Source of the DNA: Pseudomonas sp. dw_612
GTDB lineage: Bacteria; Pseudomonadota; Gammaproteobacteria; Pseudomonadales; Pseudomonadaceae
Direction of reading: 5' to 3'
Length of the DNA stretch: 64,000 nucleotides
Assembly (NCBI RefSeq): GCF_018449725.1
Contig: NZ_JAAVVC010000004.1
Coordinates: forward strand, 248,001 to 312,000
Under the pieces are notes generated by a model. The model worked only from the letters and a program-made list of their open reading frames with translations. It did not search any database and was not told the origin of the DNA. Shown one piece after another: positions 1 through 12,835 of this stretch; positions within the stretch are counted from its first letter, which is position 1; every line of letters begins with the position of its first letter. The position numbers were made by a program, and so were the translations under genes.

Positions 1-2
1 CG

Positions 3-749
3 ATGACCGTCTACTTCATTGGCGCAGGTCCCGGCGACCCGGAACTGATCACCGTCAAGGGCCAACGGCTGATCCGCAGTTGCCCGGTGATCATCTACGC
101 AGGCTCCCTGGTGCCCGCCGCCGTGCTGGAAGGCCACCAGGCGGAAACGGTAGTCAACAGCGCCGAGTTGCACCTGGAACAGATCATCGACCTGATCAAG
201 ACCGCCCACGCCAACGGCCAGGATGTGGCGCGGGTGCATTCTGGTGATCCGAGTTTGTATGGCGCGATTGGCGAGCAGATTCGTTACCTGCGTGAGCTTG
301 GCATTGCCTTTGAAATCATCCCCGGCGTGACCGCTACCGCCGCTTGTGCGGCGCTGCTGGGGGCCGAACTGACGTTACCGGATATCTCGCAAAGCGTGAT
401 TCTGACCCGCTACGCCGATAAAACGGCAATGCCGGCCGGTGAAGAACTGGGTAGCCTGGCGCAACATGGGGCGACCATGGCGATTCATCTGGGGGTCAAT
501 CATCTGGAGAAGATCCTGGCGCAATTGCTACCGCATTACGGCGCGGACTGCCCGATCGCAGTGATTCACCGGGCGACGTGGCCGGATCAGGATTGGGTAG
601 TCGGGACGCTTGAGGACATTGCCGCGAAGGTTGAAGCCAAGGGGTTTCGGCGTACAGCGTTGATTCTCGTGGGTCGGGTGCTGGGGAGTGATCAGTTTAG
701 TGAGTCGTCGCTCTACCGTGCCGGGCATGCGCATCTTTACAGACCATAA
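3..749 (+). CDS. cobM: Precorrin-4 C11-methyltransferase
   Basis: SAM-dependent methyltransferase of the aerobic cobalamin pathway; it methylates C-11 of precorrin-4 to give precorrin-5 in the cytoplasm. The 248-residue product has the usual family length and opens with the tetrapyrrole methylase motif GAGPGDPELITVKG (residues 7-20). The second family signature, VHSGDPSLYGAIGEQ, lies near residue 78, and FEIIPGVTATAACAALLG follows at about residue 103. The ATG at position 3 gives a full-length N terminus, but any ribosome-binding site is off the window edge, so the start rests on family similarity. Upstream cob neighbours are probably just outside. A bidirectional terminator and a REP element follow. 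The identity is firm; assignment to cobM rather than anaerobic cbiF is inferred from the organism type. Confidence 0.93.
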   Translation: MTVYFIGAGPGDPELITVKGQRLIRSCPVIIYAGSLVPAAVLEGHQAETVVNSAELHLEQIIDLIKTAHANGQDVARVHSGDPSLYGAIGEQIRYLRELGIAFEIIPGVTATAACAALLGAELTLPDISQSVILTRYADKTAMPAGEELGSLAQHGATMAIHLGVNHLEKILAQLLPHYGADCPIAVIHRATWPDQDWVVGTLEDIAAKVEAKGFRRTALILVGRVLGSDQFSESSLYRAGHAHLYRP

Positions 750-755
750 TGCGGT

Positions 756-846
756 CCCTGTAGGAGCTGCCGAAGGCTGCGATCTTTTGATCTTGTTTTT
801 TTAAATCAAAGTCAAAAGATCGCAGCCTTCGGCAGCTCCTACAGGG
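756..846. repeat. REP-type inverted repeat (GGAGCTGCCGAAGGCTGCGA family)
   Basis: Long inverted repeat with arms of about 38 bases around a T/A-rich loop. The arm core is AGCTGCCGAAGGCTGCGATC. The same family recurs at 35013-35094, as a single arm near 36934, and as one arm at 60639-60752. It follows the cobM stop directly and may also stabilise the transcript end. Confidence 0.85.
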
Positions 847-861
847 GTGAAGCGATCACCC

Positions 862-894
862 ATAAAAAACGGCGCTCACGGGGCGCCGTTTTTT
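862..894. terminator. Bidirectional intrinsic terminator between cobM and nfuA
   Basis: Stem ACGGCGC (869-875) pairs with GCGCCGT (883-889), flanked by an A run (864-869) and a T run (889-894). It can therefore terminate the convergent genes cobM (plus) and nfuA (minus). Confidence 0.85.
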
Positions 895-913
895 CTTTCA
901 GCAGACGAACACC

Positions 914-1555
<642 letters not shown>

Positions 1556-2590
1556 CTAGTATTTTTGTCGGGAAAGCGCCAGCGCCGGTTGAGCGACCGT
1601 TTCGCCGTCAATCCTGGCTTTAAGCCACCGATAGCTGCGTTTTTCCACCCATTCGTAACTTGCCCACGACGCCAGACCGATAGTCGCCGCGCAAACAACG
1701 AACATCACGTAGGGATTCACGCCATAGCGCTGTGCGACAAATCCACCGGCGGACAGCACCAGCACATGCATCAGGTACACCGAGTAGGAACAGTTGCCCA
1801 GCAGCTCAAACACCCGGTTGCTCTCGAAATAACGTTCCAGCGCAATGCACGCCATCACTAGCACCGCGCTCGGTAAGCCCCACGTCAGAAATCGCGGCTC
1901 CGGCGCCCAGTGATAAATCGCCAATAACGCACCGCCGATCCCCAGCAACGGCAGCCACAACCCCGGTTTGATCCAGCCCCGCCGGTAAAGCATGCCGATG
2001 GCGATCCCCAGCAGGAACTCATACACGATGTCTGAACGGTAGAACTCGCTGACCCAGCCATAACCGGTCCAGGCCTGGCACACCGCGAACAGTAGCGCTG
2101 CGACGATCAACAGCCTGAAGTGCAAGCGGAACAACAGCGCCCAGCCGAACAGCAGGTAAAACAGCATCTCGTAGTTCAACGTCCAGCCGACGTTGAGTGT
2201 CGGATAAATCCCATATCCGCCAGGGTTCTGCGTAGGAATAAATAACAACGACAGCAGGAAATGCGACCAGTCGACCGTCTGATCCGGCAATACCGGCCGG
2301 GCAAACACCACCACCAGCGCCATCAGCACGGTGTACAGCCAGTACGCCGGGACGATCCGAAACAGTCGATACAACAGGAACCGCGCTGGCGGCAGGGATT
2401 TGCCTTCGGTGGAGAGGAAGATCACCAGGCCGCTGATGACGAAGAAGATATCGACGCCCACGGCGCCCTTGTCGATAAACGCCTGGCCCACCGGGCCGCG
2501 GGCCTGAAAGTCGAAGAAAATCTGCATGAAATGGTGGCAGACCACCGCCCAGGCCGCGATGGCGCGCAGGGCTTGTACTGAAATCAACAT
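1556..2590 (-). CDS. Acyltransferase family 3 membrane protein (OafA/ExoZ type)
   Basis: Integral membrane O-acyltransferase of the acyltransferase-3 family, which moves acyl groups onto cell-surface or exported carbohydrates. The 344 residues contain about ten hydrophobic segments. Near the N terminus is the family motif with paired histidines (AVVCHHFMQIFFDF), followed by GVDIFFVISGLVIF and the loop motif RLFRIVPAYWLYT. The start at 2590 (MLISVQALRAIAAW) is chosen because AGGAGG lies 7 bases upstream; the frame could open 7 codons earlier without such a site. No glycan biosynthesis genes adjoin it, so the acceptor is unknown. The gap to nfuA is 57 bases; a REP element separates it from cti. 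Confidence 0.85.
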   Translation of the reverse strand: MLISVQALRAIAAWAVVCHHFMQIFFDFQARGPVGQAFIDKGAVGVDIFFVISGLVIFLSTEGKSLPPARFLLYRLFRIVPAYWLYTVLMALVVVFARPVLPDQTVDWSHFLLSLLFIPTQNPGGYGIYPTLNVGWTLNYEMLFYLLFGWALLFRLHFRLLIVAALLFAVCQAWTGYGWVSEFYRSDIVYEFLLGIAIGMLYRRGWIKPGLWLPLLGIGGALLAIYHWAPEPRFLTWGLPSAVLVMACIALERYFESNRVFELLGNCSYSVYLMHVLVLSAGGFVAQRYGVNPYVMFVVCAATIGLASWASYEWVEKRSYRWLKARIDGETVAQPALALSRQKY

Positions 2591-2632
2591 GGATGGCCCT
2601 CCTGATCGCATCTCCCCAAATCACCAGAGATC

Positions 2633-2728
2633 CCCTGTGGGAGCGAGCTTGCTCGCGATGGCGGCCTGTCAGTCACCTCATTTGTTGACTGTCAGATAGC
2701 TATCGCGAGCAAGCTCGCTCCCACAGGG
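2633..2728. repeat. REPIN of the GTGGGAGCGAGCTTGCTCGCGA family
   Basis: Two inverted REP arms, GTGGGAGCGAGCTTGCTCGC and its complement, around a spacer containing GTCAG and GTTGACTG. This is the commonest repeat family in the window. Confidence 0.9.
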
Positions 2729-2776
2729 TTTTGTGGTGTCTCTGGATTGGGACAGCAGCTGCGATTCAAAAGTCGA

Positions 2777-5059
2777 TCAAAGATTCTCGTACCGATTCAT
2801 GTCCAACACCCCCTCTTCCACCGGGTCGGTTTCGTGGACGTAAGTACTCAGGTCATGGAAGTAAAACCAGAACTGCGGATGACTACGTCGAATCCCCCAA
2901 CGCTCAACAATCTTCTCGAAGCGATTGGCGTCCTTGGCGTTTTCCATGGCGTCCACAAACGCCGGCACTTGCTCGGCCGGGATGTTGAACATGAAGTTGG
3001 GATAGCTGCTGAGCACACCCGGATAGATGGTCAAGGTGTCGAGCCCTGGCTGGTAGCGCAGGGATTCACCGAGCAGGAACGCCACGTTGCTGTGGGCGCG
3101 GTTGCGCAGCAGGCTGTAGATCTCGCGTTTGCCGCTGGCCGTTTCGATGCGCAGCATCGTCGCTTCGGGCAACTGGTCGATGACTTTCAACCCGGCTGCC
3201 GGCCTTGAGGTCAGGCGACTCAAGGCCTGCTCGGCATTCTGCAACGCTGGATCAATATTCGGTCGCGAGCAGTACGCGCCGTCGCAGCGGTTGATCGGGT
3301 CAGGCTTGGCGTTGAGGTCGCCATAACGGGTCAGCAACTGCAGCGCAAAGTCGCGTTTCGGGTCTTTTTCGTCGAGTTTCAGCGCCGTTGGCTTGTCGTT
3401 GTCGATGGCTTCGTAATCCAGCCACATCTTGAACTTGCCGCCGCTCTGGTACCAATCGTCAAGGTAACCATCCCGGGAATCGGCCGGCATCAAGCGCAGG
3501 AAGTTCTGCTCGGCACCGTTGCGGATCAGGTCGAAATACAGCCGTGTCTGGGCCTGGTGGGAGACGTTGCCGAACACGTCGAAGTTGACCGCCAACTGAT
3601 AATAGGTGCGCTCCAGCAGCGGAAAGTCGAACAGCCACATGGTTTGCGGCACATCTCCGATCAGGCCTTTATTTACCGAGGCGCTGTCGAAGTGGCGGAA
3701 AATCGTCAGCAAGGCGTTGTCATTTCCGGCCCACAACGTCGACCAGCTCGGCGCGGGCGCGTCGGCGTAGCTGTCCCGGCGCAGGGCTTCGTATTCGTTG
3801 CGTTTGTTGCGGTAGTCGTGCCACAGGCTCAGGACGCTGCCCACATCATCGTTCTGCCCCGGCATCGCCAACAGTGGCGTGGCCTGGCCGCGATAGTTCG
3901 GGTCGGTGATGTACAGGTCATGTTCCGGGGCCTGGAACAGCGCCCAGAAGTTGTCGCGAATCACGTCCGTCGCGATCTGCCCACGGCACACCGGGCCGCG
4001 AATAAAGGTGCGCACAAAGTATTCGGCGTTATCGAGCATGAACTGATAGCGCGCCTGGGCCGGGATCGCTTCGAAAGTGGTAAACGGATTGGCCCGCCGT
4101 TCCGGGCCATAACCCGGCAAAGCGTTGACCTGCCAGTTACCGCTGAAGAACAGGCTTTTGACCCGGGCCAACTTTGCCGCGCTGAGGGGATAGGTGATAT
4201 GCGTCTTTTGCACGATCACGCCCTGCACCGGCCACAACCGGTAATACACCTGAGTGCCCGGATCATCATTCGGACGGCGGGTGTTGATCAGGTCAATCGG
4301 CTGGCCGGTCGGCGTGCGCGAGCGCACCCACTGAAAGAAATGCCCCGGTTCGCCATCCTTGAAATAGATGTGCGCCAGGAACCAGTGTTCGAACAGCCAA
4401 CGTCCCACCAGGCTGCCGCGAGAGCCGCTGGCATTGAGCAGGTTTTCCCATTGCACCACCTGCAAGGCTTCCTGCGCAGAAGGCACCAGGCCTTGTTCAT
4501 CAATCGGCGCACCGGACGCGAGCCAGCGCTGCAACGTCTGGTATTGCTGATCGGTCAGGCCAGTCACCGCGAGCGGCATGCCTTCTTTCGGGTGGGCGCC
4601 GGCATAACCATCGAACTCTGCCGGCATCGCGCACATGTTTTCCCGGTTCAGGCCCAGCACGATGTCTTCCGGTAGCTTGGCGTTGGGCGTCAGCGGGGTT
4701 TTGTGGCCGAGTTCGAGCATCCGCGCCATCAACGCCGCCTGACTGCCCTGGGCGTCGAGCACCGAATAGAAGTCCTTGTGCTGCCAGGCGCGTTTGCCGA
4801 ACGCGTCATAGAACAAGCGGGTCGGCGCAGCGGCCACACTGCGTTCGCCGTCGTAGACCGGCGTCTTGGTCGCGCCCCGCGCCGCGCCTTCGCCACTGCC
4901 CAGATTGAGCTGACAGGCGGAGTCGTAGCAGGCGTGGCAGGCGACGCACTTTTCGGTGAAGATCGGTTGAATGTCACGGGTGTAGGAAATGGCCGGTTCC
5001 TGCGCAACGGCGCCCCAGCTTAGAAACAGCAAAACAACGCTGACGACGCGATACGACAT
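2777..5059 (-). CDS. cti: Fatty acid cis/trans isomerase
   Basis: Periplasmic c-type cytochrome that converts cis-unsaturated membrane phospholipid acyl chains to trans, rapidly stiffening the membrane under solvent, heat or osmotic stress. The 760-residue product starts with a signal peptide (about residues 1-20, MSYRVVSVVLLFLSWGAVAQ), followed by the covalent heme site CVACH (38-42). Length agrees with the pseudomonad enzyme. The ATG at 5059 is favoured because it yields a clean signal peptide and has AGGGA just upstream; the open frame extends to 5149 with ATGs at 5077 and 5149 that would bury the signal peptide. It is divergent from metH across about 155 bases. Cti is typically constitutive and controlled through substrate access. 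Confidence 0.93.
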   Translation of the reverse strand: MSYRVVSVVLLFLSWGAVAQEPAISYTRDIQPIFTEKCVACHACYDSACQLNLGSGEGAARGATKTPVYDGERSVAAAPTRLFYDAFGKRAWQHKDFYSVLDAQGSQAALMARMLELGHKTPLTPNAKLPEDIVLGLNRENMCAMPAEFDGYAGAHPKEGMPLAVTGLTDQQYQTLQRWLASGAPIDEQGLVPSAQEALQVVQWENLLNASGSRGSLVGRWLFEHWFLAHIYFKDGEPGHFFQWVRSRTPTGQPIDLINTRRPNDDPGTQVYYRLWPVQGVIVQKTHITYPLSAAKLARVKSLFFSGNWQVNALPGYGPERRANPFTTFEAIPAQARYQFMLDNAEYFVRTFIRGPVCRGQIATDVIRDNFWALFQAPEHDLYITDPNYRGQATPLLAMPGQNDDVGSVLSLWHDYRNKRNEYEALRRDSYADAPAPSWSTLWAGNDNALLTIFRHFDSASVNKGLIGDVPQTMWLFDFPLLERTYYQLAVNFDVFGNVSHQAQTRLYFDLIRNGAEQNFLRLMPADSRDGYLDDWYQSGGKFKMWLDYEAIDNDKPTALKLDEKDPKRDFALQLLTRYGDLNAKPDPINRCDGAYCSRPNIDPALQNAEQALSRLTSRPAAGLKVIDQLPEATMLRIETASGKREIYSLLRNRAHSNVAFLLGESLRYQPGLDTLTIYPGVLSSYPNFMFNIPAEQVPAFVDAMENAKDANRFEKIVERWGIRRSHPQFWFYFHDLSTYVHETDPVEEGVLDMNRYENL

Positions 5060-5169
5060 GTCCCTGGTCCCGATCATGAAAAAACGTCGCGATTCTACCG
5101 GTCTGCCGTCGCCACCAACATGAGCGATATTCATGCAAAACCTTGGCATGCGCTAAAAGCGCGCAGGTT

Positions 5170-5178
5170 TGCTATTAT
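5170..5178 (+). promoter_or_regulatory. Possible extended -10 element for metH
   Basis: TGCTATTAT, an extended -10 pattern, lies 37 bases before the metH ATG in the cti-metH divergent gap. No convincing -35 is seen at normal spacing. No MetR, SAM-riboswitch or cobalamin-riboswitch signature was recognised. Confidence 0.35.
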
Positions 5179-5214
5179 CCCAGCCCTTCGTCATGGTCTT
5201 TCCGAGTAGTCCAA

Positions 5215-8925
<3,711 letters not shown>

Positions 8926-8934
8926 AAAAAATCT

Positions 8935-9028
8935 CCTGTAAGAGCGAGGCTTGCCCGCGAATGCGGTGTGACAGTCAACGAAGATGTTGAATGTGATGGC
9001 CTCTTCGCGGGCAAGCCCGCTCCCACAG
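8935..9028. repeat. REPIN, first of three after metH
   Basis: Arms GAGGCTTGCCCGCGAA and TTCGCGGGCAAGCCCGCTCC around a spacer containing GATGTTGAATGTGATGGC. The 430-base gap 8926-9355 holds only this and the next two elements; short open frames across them are repeat-derived. Confidence 0.88.
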
Positions 9029-9072
9029 TTGTTTTGTGGTCGATCACAAATACCCGGTTCCACCCCGAACCA

Positions 9073-9166
9073 GTGTGGGAGCGAGCTTGCTCGCGAAAGC
9101 GGTGTAACCGTCAGCGAATGTGTTGAATGTGATGCCCCCTTCGCGAGCAAGCCTTGCTCCCACAGG
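9073..9166. repeat. REPIN, second of three after metH
   Basis: Arms GTGGGAGCGAGCTTGCTCGC and GCGAGCAAGCCTTGCTCCCA. The loop retains TGTTGAATGTGATG, shared with the previous element. The right arm mixes features of the two GAGC-type families. Confidence 0.88.
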
Positions 9167-9208
9167 GGTTTTGGGGCGTTCATAAACCCCCGGTTCAACA
9201 CCGATCAA

Positions 9209-9302
9209 CTGTAGGGGCAAGGCTTGCCCGCGATGACGGTGTGTCAGTCAACGATGATGTTGATTGGGATGGCCCCCTCGCGGGCAAGCCTTGCTCCTAC
9301 AG
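9209..9302. repeat. REPIN, third of three after metH
   Basis: Arms GTAGGGGCAAGGCTTGCCCG and CGGGCAAGCCTTGCTCCTAC, with spacer GTCAGTCAACGATGATGTTG. It ends about 54 bases before the DUF2970 gene start. Confidence 0.88.
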
Positions 9303-9355
9303 GTTTCGTGGTGATTGGCTATGCTTACGGCTCACACCAATATGACGAGGGATTT

Positions 9356-9574
9356 ATGGACGATCCGGTCGACAACAAGCCGCCCACTTTATGGCAAATG
9401 TTGCACAGCGTGGTCGCGGCGGCGTTCGGGGTGCAGAGCGGGAAGAATCGCGCTCGCGACTTTACCCACGGCAAGCCGAGTCATTTCGTGATTCTGGGGG
9501 TTTTGTTCACGGCAATCTTCGTGCTGACGCTGTTTGGCATCGTGAAACTGGTGCTGGCCTTGGCCGGGGTTTGA
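9356..9574 (+). CDS. DUF2970 domain membrane protein
   Basis: Small 72-residue protein of unknown function matching the DUF2970 pattern: a soluble start (MDDPVDNKPPTLWQMLHSVV), the conserved stretch AAAFGVQSGKNRARDFTHGK, and one C-terminal transmembrane helix (VILGVLFTAIFVLTLFGIVK). The start at 9356 is preferred because GAGG lies 6 bases upstream; the longer open frame runs through REP sequence. The stop lies only 6 bases from the convergent binding-protein gene, so no independent terminator fits between them. The domain is common in proteobacteria and no biochemical role can be inferred from context. Confidence 0.8.
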   Translation: MDDPVDNKPPTLWQMLHSVVAAAFGVQSGKNRARDFTHGKPSHFVILGVLFTAIFVLTLFGIVKLVLALAGV

Positions 9575-9580
9575 GCGCGA

Positions 9581-10654
9581 TCAGCGCATCAACGTTTGCA
9601 GGCTGAACGGGTAACGATAGGACGTCGGCCGCCCCTTGGCCGACAAATGCCGGAAGTCCACGCCGAAGTCCGGCGAATCGCCCATGGCCAGCATCCGCCG
9701 GGCCTGGGCCTTGTCGATCAGTTGCAGCAACGGAATCTGCCGGTCACGGCCACCGTACTGGTTCAGCTCCACGCCCTGATCAATGTCATGCAACTCCACC
9801 ATCGCCCAGCCACCCAGGGTGAAATGCCCGCCCAACAACACACTCAAGCGGCCATCAACCACGGCCTTCAACGCGGCGGGTGAGGTATTGAAGGCGCTGA
9901 ACAAGCCATCCTTGCCCGGCGTGCCGCCCATCTCCGCATACGCCTGCATGGCGCCGAACGCCATCTCGTCATTGGCTGACCACACCAGCGACACTTTCGG
10001 ATAACGGTGAAACAGCATTCTCGCCTGCTCATAAGCCCGTTCACGGGTCCAGCCGCTGTACACCAGTTGGCGCAGGCGCACTTCCGGGTGTTCGGCCAAG
10101 GCCCGCAGCATACCTTTTTCCCGAAGCTGCGCCGAAGGCGTGATCTTCAGGCCGGAAAACGCCAGTAACTCGATGGGTTGGCCGGGGGTCGCGGGTGGAT
10201 GCTGACGGATCAGTTCCTTGAGCATCAAGTAGCCGCCCTCCTCGTCGTTGGGCACCAGGCTGCCCAAGCGATCCGGGCGCTCACCCAGCAGGCTCAATTG
10301 ATTGTCGGTGAGCGATGCGTTGACCATGAACAGCTTCACCCCGCTACCCTGGGCCAGGCGCAGGATTTGCGGAGCGACGTATTGTTCGTTGGCGAACACC
10401 AGATAGTCCGGACGATCCGGCCCCTGCAACGCTGTGCGGGCCTGGGCGATGGTCAATTCGGGCATGCGCTGGGAATAGAGAATCCGCAGGTCCATGCCCA
10501 AATCCTTGGCCGCTGCCTGCATGAATTGCGAATAGCTGATCCAGAAGGCTTCGGTGTTACTTCCCGGATTCAGGAACAGCACCGATGCCGCTTGGGCGCA
10601 GGGTCCGAGGACCGAGCCAAGCGTCAGCAGCACACCACACAGAAACTTCAACAT
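9581..10654 (-). CDS. Sugar-type ABC transporter periplasmic binding protein (orphan)
   Basis: Periplasmic binding protein of the ribose/galactose-binding (Peripla_BP_4) type, 357 residues. The N terminus MLKFLCGVLLTLGSVLGPCAQA is a signal peptide ending in an AQA-A type cleavage site. The mature part begins ASVLFLNPGSNTEAFWISYSQFM, the usual first strand and helix, and VSLVWSANDEMAFGAMQAYAE near residue 230 is the conserved hinge and ligand region. No permease or ATPase gene is adjacent. It may therefore be a sensor-type binding protein, for example feeding a periplasmic sensing kinase, rather than a transporter component; that is inference. The start at 10654 is chosen for the signal peptide. 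Confidence 0.78.
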   Translation of the reverse strand: MLKFLCGVLLTLGSVLGPCAQAASVLFLNPGSNTEAFWISYSQFMQAAAKDLGMDLRILYSQRMPELTIAQARTALQGPDRPDYLVFANEQYVAPQILRLAQGSGVKLFMVNASLTDNQLSLLGERPDRLGSLVPNDEEGGYLMLKELIRQHPPATPGQPIELLAFSGLKITPSAQLREKGMLRALAEHPEVRLRQLVYSGWTRERAYEQARMLFHRYPKVSLVWSANDEMAFGAMQAYAEMGGTPGKDGLFSAFNTSPAALKAVVDGRLSVLLGGHFTLGGWAMVELHDIDQGVELNQYGGRDRQIPLLQLIDKAQARRMLAMGDSPDFGVDFRHLSAKGRPTSYRYPFSLQTLMR

Positions 10655-10768
10655 TAATCGTCCGAGCCCCGGAAATTCGCCGCGCATTATAGCCAGCGAA
10701 CGCCCGAAAAACGGGGTTTATTCCGGTTTTTGTCCGACAATCGTCGGAACCGGGCCCGGACGGGGTCG

Positions 10769-10882
10769 CTATTGGTGGCTGACCCAGAAAACGGCGGTTC
10801 CTACGACCAGGATAATCAGGAACAAAATCGCCCAAGCGTCAACGGTACTATCGTTTTTCCTTGCTTTGGTAGGGTTGCTCAT
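10769..10882 (-). CDS. 37-residue single-span membrane peptide upstream of cysI
   Basis: A short frame reading MSNPTKARKNDSTVDAWAIL then a strongly hydrophobic helix (LFLIILVVGTAVFWV) and the tail SHQ. The ATG at 10882 is preceded by AGAGGCGATGCA, giving a plausible ribosome-binding site. The basic N terminus followed by one transmembrane helix predicts an inner-membrane miniprotein with the N terminus inside. It is divergent from cysI across about 295 bases and co-oriented with the binding-protein gene. The function is unknown. Support is the start, RBS and membrane helix; codon conservation across species would settle it. Confidence 0.6.
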   Translation of the reverse strand: MSNPTKARKNDSTVDAWAILFLIILVVGTAVFWVSHQ

Positions 10883-11010
10883 TGCATCGCCTCTTGTCGG
10901 TTTTATCGGTGATTGCATAAAGACTCGACCACAGTAAAGACGACGATTGCCCTCACCACAAATAGGGGTTTAGTAATAACGGTTCTCGTTAGTCGTTTTG
11001 GTTCTTTACA

Positions 11011-11016
11011 TATACT
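11011..11016 (+). promoter_or_regulatory. Possible -10 box for cysI
   Basis: TATACT sits 161 bases before the cysI ATG in an A/T-richer stretch of the 294-base gap 10883-11176. No good -35 is present, which would suit an activator-dependent (CysB-type) promoter, but no CysB site was identified. Confidence 0.25.
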
Positions 11017-11176
11017 CAAACATCACTTTTGCGCATAACTGCAAACTGGTATCTTGCCCCGGCTCCGTAGGGAGTGCGCGGCCGTGCGCGCAGAATTGCC
11101 GAGGCAGTATCGGAGACTTCAGCAAGCGAAAAACGCAACTGGAACCGACCGGCCCAAGCCTGAGAACAGGACTTAT

Positions 11177-12835
11177 ATGTACGTATACGACGAGTACGAT
11201 CAGCGGATCATCGAGGACCGCGTCAAGCAGTTCCGTGATCAGACCCGACGCTATCTGGCAGGCGAGCTGAGCGAAGAAGAATTCCGCCCCCTGCGCCTGC
11301 AAAATGGCCTTTATATCCAGCGTTTCGCCCCGATGTTGCGGGTGGCGGTGCCTTACGGCCAACTGACTTCGCGCCAGACGCGAATGATGGCCAGGATTGC
11401 CCGTGACTACGACAAGGGCTATGCCCACATCAGTACCCGGCAGAACGTGCAGTTCAACTGGCCGGCACTGGAAGACATTCCAGACATCCTTGCCGAACTG
11501 GCCACCGTGCAGATGCACGCGATCCAGACCAGCGGCAACTGCCTGCGCAACGTCACCACCGACCAGTTCGCCGGCGTCGCTGCCGACGAGTTGATCGACC
11601 CGCGTCCGTGGTGCGAAATCGTCCGTCAGTGGACCACTTTCCACCCGGAATTCGCCTACCTGCCGCGCAAATTCAAGATCGCCATCAACGGTTCGACCTC
11701 CGACCGTGCGGCCATTGAAGTCCATGACATCGGTCTTGAGCCGGTGCACAACGCCGCTGGCGAACTGGGTTTCCGTGTGCTGGTCGGTGGTGGCCTCGGC
11801 CGTACGCCGGTGGTGGGTGCGTTCATCAATGAGTTCCTGCCATGGCAGGAACTGTTGAGCTACCTCGACGCCATCCTGCGGGTCTACAACCGCTACGGCC
11901 GTCGCGACAACAAGTACAAGGCACGGATCAAGATCCTCGTCAAAGCCTTGACCCCTGAAGTCTTCGCGCAAAAAGTCGATGCGGAAATGGAACACCTTCG
12001 CGGTGGCCAGACCACGCTGACCGAGGCCGAAGTGCATCGCGTGGCCAAGCACTTCGTCGACCCGGACTACAAGGCACTGGACAACCAGGCTGCCGAACTG
12101 GCCGCGCTCGACAAAGAACACCCGGGCTTCGCCCGCTGGCGCACCCGCAACACCCTGGCCCACAAGAAGCCGGGTTATGTGGCCGTGACCCTGTCCCTGA
12201 AGCCGACCGGTGTTGCACCGGGCGACATCACCGACAAGCAGCTCGACGCCGTGGCCGATCTGGCCGAGCGTTACAGCTTCGGTCAACTGCGCACCTCCCA
12301 CGAGCAGAACATCATTCTGGCCGACGTTGAACAGTCGCAACTGTTCGCGATGTGGGGCGAATTGCGCGAGCAAGGTTTCGCCACGCCGAACATTGGCTTG
12401 CTGACCGACATCATCTGCTGCCCTGGCGGCGATTTCTGCTCCCTGGCCAACGCCAAGTCGATCCCGATTGCCGAATCGATCCAGCGTCGTTTCGACAACC
12501 TGGACTACCTGTTCGACATCGGCGAGCTGGACCTGAACATCTCCGGTTGCATGAACGCCTGCGGTCACCACCACGTCGGCCACATCGGCATCCTCGGGGT
12601 GGACAAGAAAGGCGAAGAGTTCTACCAGGTTTCCCTCGGCGGCAGCGCCAGCCGTGACGCCAGCCTGGGCAAGATCCTCGGCCCGTCCTTCGCCCAGGAA
12701 GCCATGCCTGATGTGATCGAGAAGCTGATCAACGTGTACATCGAACAACGTCACGAAGACGAACGCTTCATCGACACCTATCAGCGTATTGGCATCGACC
12801 TCTTCAAGGAGCGCGTCTATGCAGCGAATCATTAA
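11177..12835 (+). CDS. cysI: Sulfite reductase hemoprotein, ferredoxin-type
   Basis: Assimilatory sulfite reductase, which reduces sulfite to sulfide with siroheme and a [4Fe-4S] cluster. The 552-residue protein has two nitrite/sulfite reductase repeats. The cluster-siroheme ligands are visible as C415-x5-C421 (in CCPGGDFC) and C458-x3-C462 (in SGCMNACGHHHVGHIG). The siroheme and substrate region TRQNVQFNW and basic residues such as TSGNCLRNV are present. It is the single-subunit type found in pseudomonads rather than the enteric CysIJ partner form. The ATG at 11177 follows ACAGGA; upstream codons of the open frame are not conserved-looking. It overlaps the next gene by 17 bases, so the pair is co-translated. 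Confidence 0.93.
   Translation: MYVYDEYDQRIIEDRVKQFRDQTRRYLAGELSEEEFRPLRLQNGLYIQRFAPMLRVAVPYGQLTSRQTRMMARIARDYDKGYAHISTRQNVQFNWPALEDIPDILAELATVQMHAIQTSGNCLRNVTTDQFAGVAADELIDPRPWCEIVRQWTTFHPEFAYLPRKFKIAINGSTSDRAAIEVHDIGLEPVHNAAGELGFRVLVGGGLGRTPVVGAFINEFLPWQELLSYLDAILRVYNRYGRRDNKYKARIKILVKALTPEVFAQKVDAEMEHLRGGQTTLTEAEVHRVAKHFVDPDYKALDNQAAELAALDKEHPGFARWRTRNTLAHKKPGYVAVTLSLKPTGVAPGDITDKQLDAVADLAERYSFGQLRTSHEQNIILADVEQSQLFAMWGELREQGFATPNIGLLTDIICCPGGDFCSLANAKSIPIAESIQRRFDNLDYLFDIGELDLNISGCMNACGHHHVGHIGILGVDKKGEEFYQVSLGGSASRDASLGKILGPSFAQEAMPDVIEKLINVYIEQRHEDERFIDTYQRIGIDLFKERVYAANH

Noticed and set aside
5060..5214. Possible SAM or cobalamin riboswitch before metH
   Set aside because: The gap is short and lacks the conserved cores of these riboswitches; only an extended -10-like element was seen.
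8984..9214. 76-codon open frame in the post-metH gap
   Set aside because: It is composed almost wholly of REP sequence; similar frames occur across other REP elements.
8926..9355. Regularly spaced repeats that could resemble a CRISPR array
   Set aside because: The units are inverted REP pairs, not direct repeats with unique spacers, and no cas genes are present.
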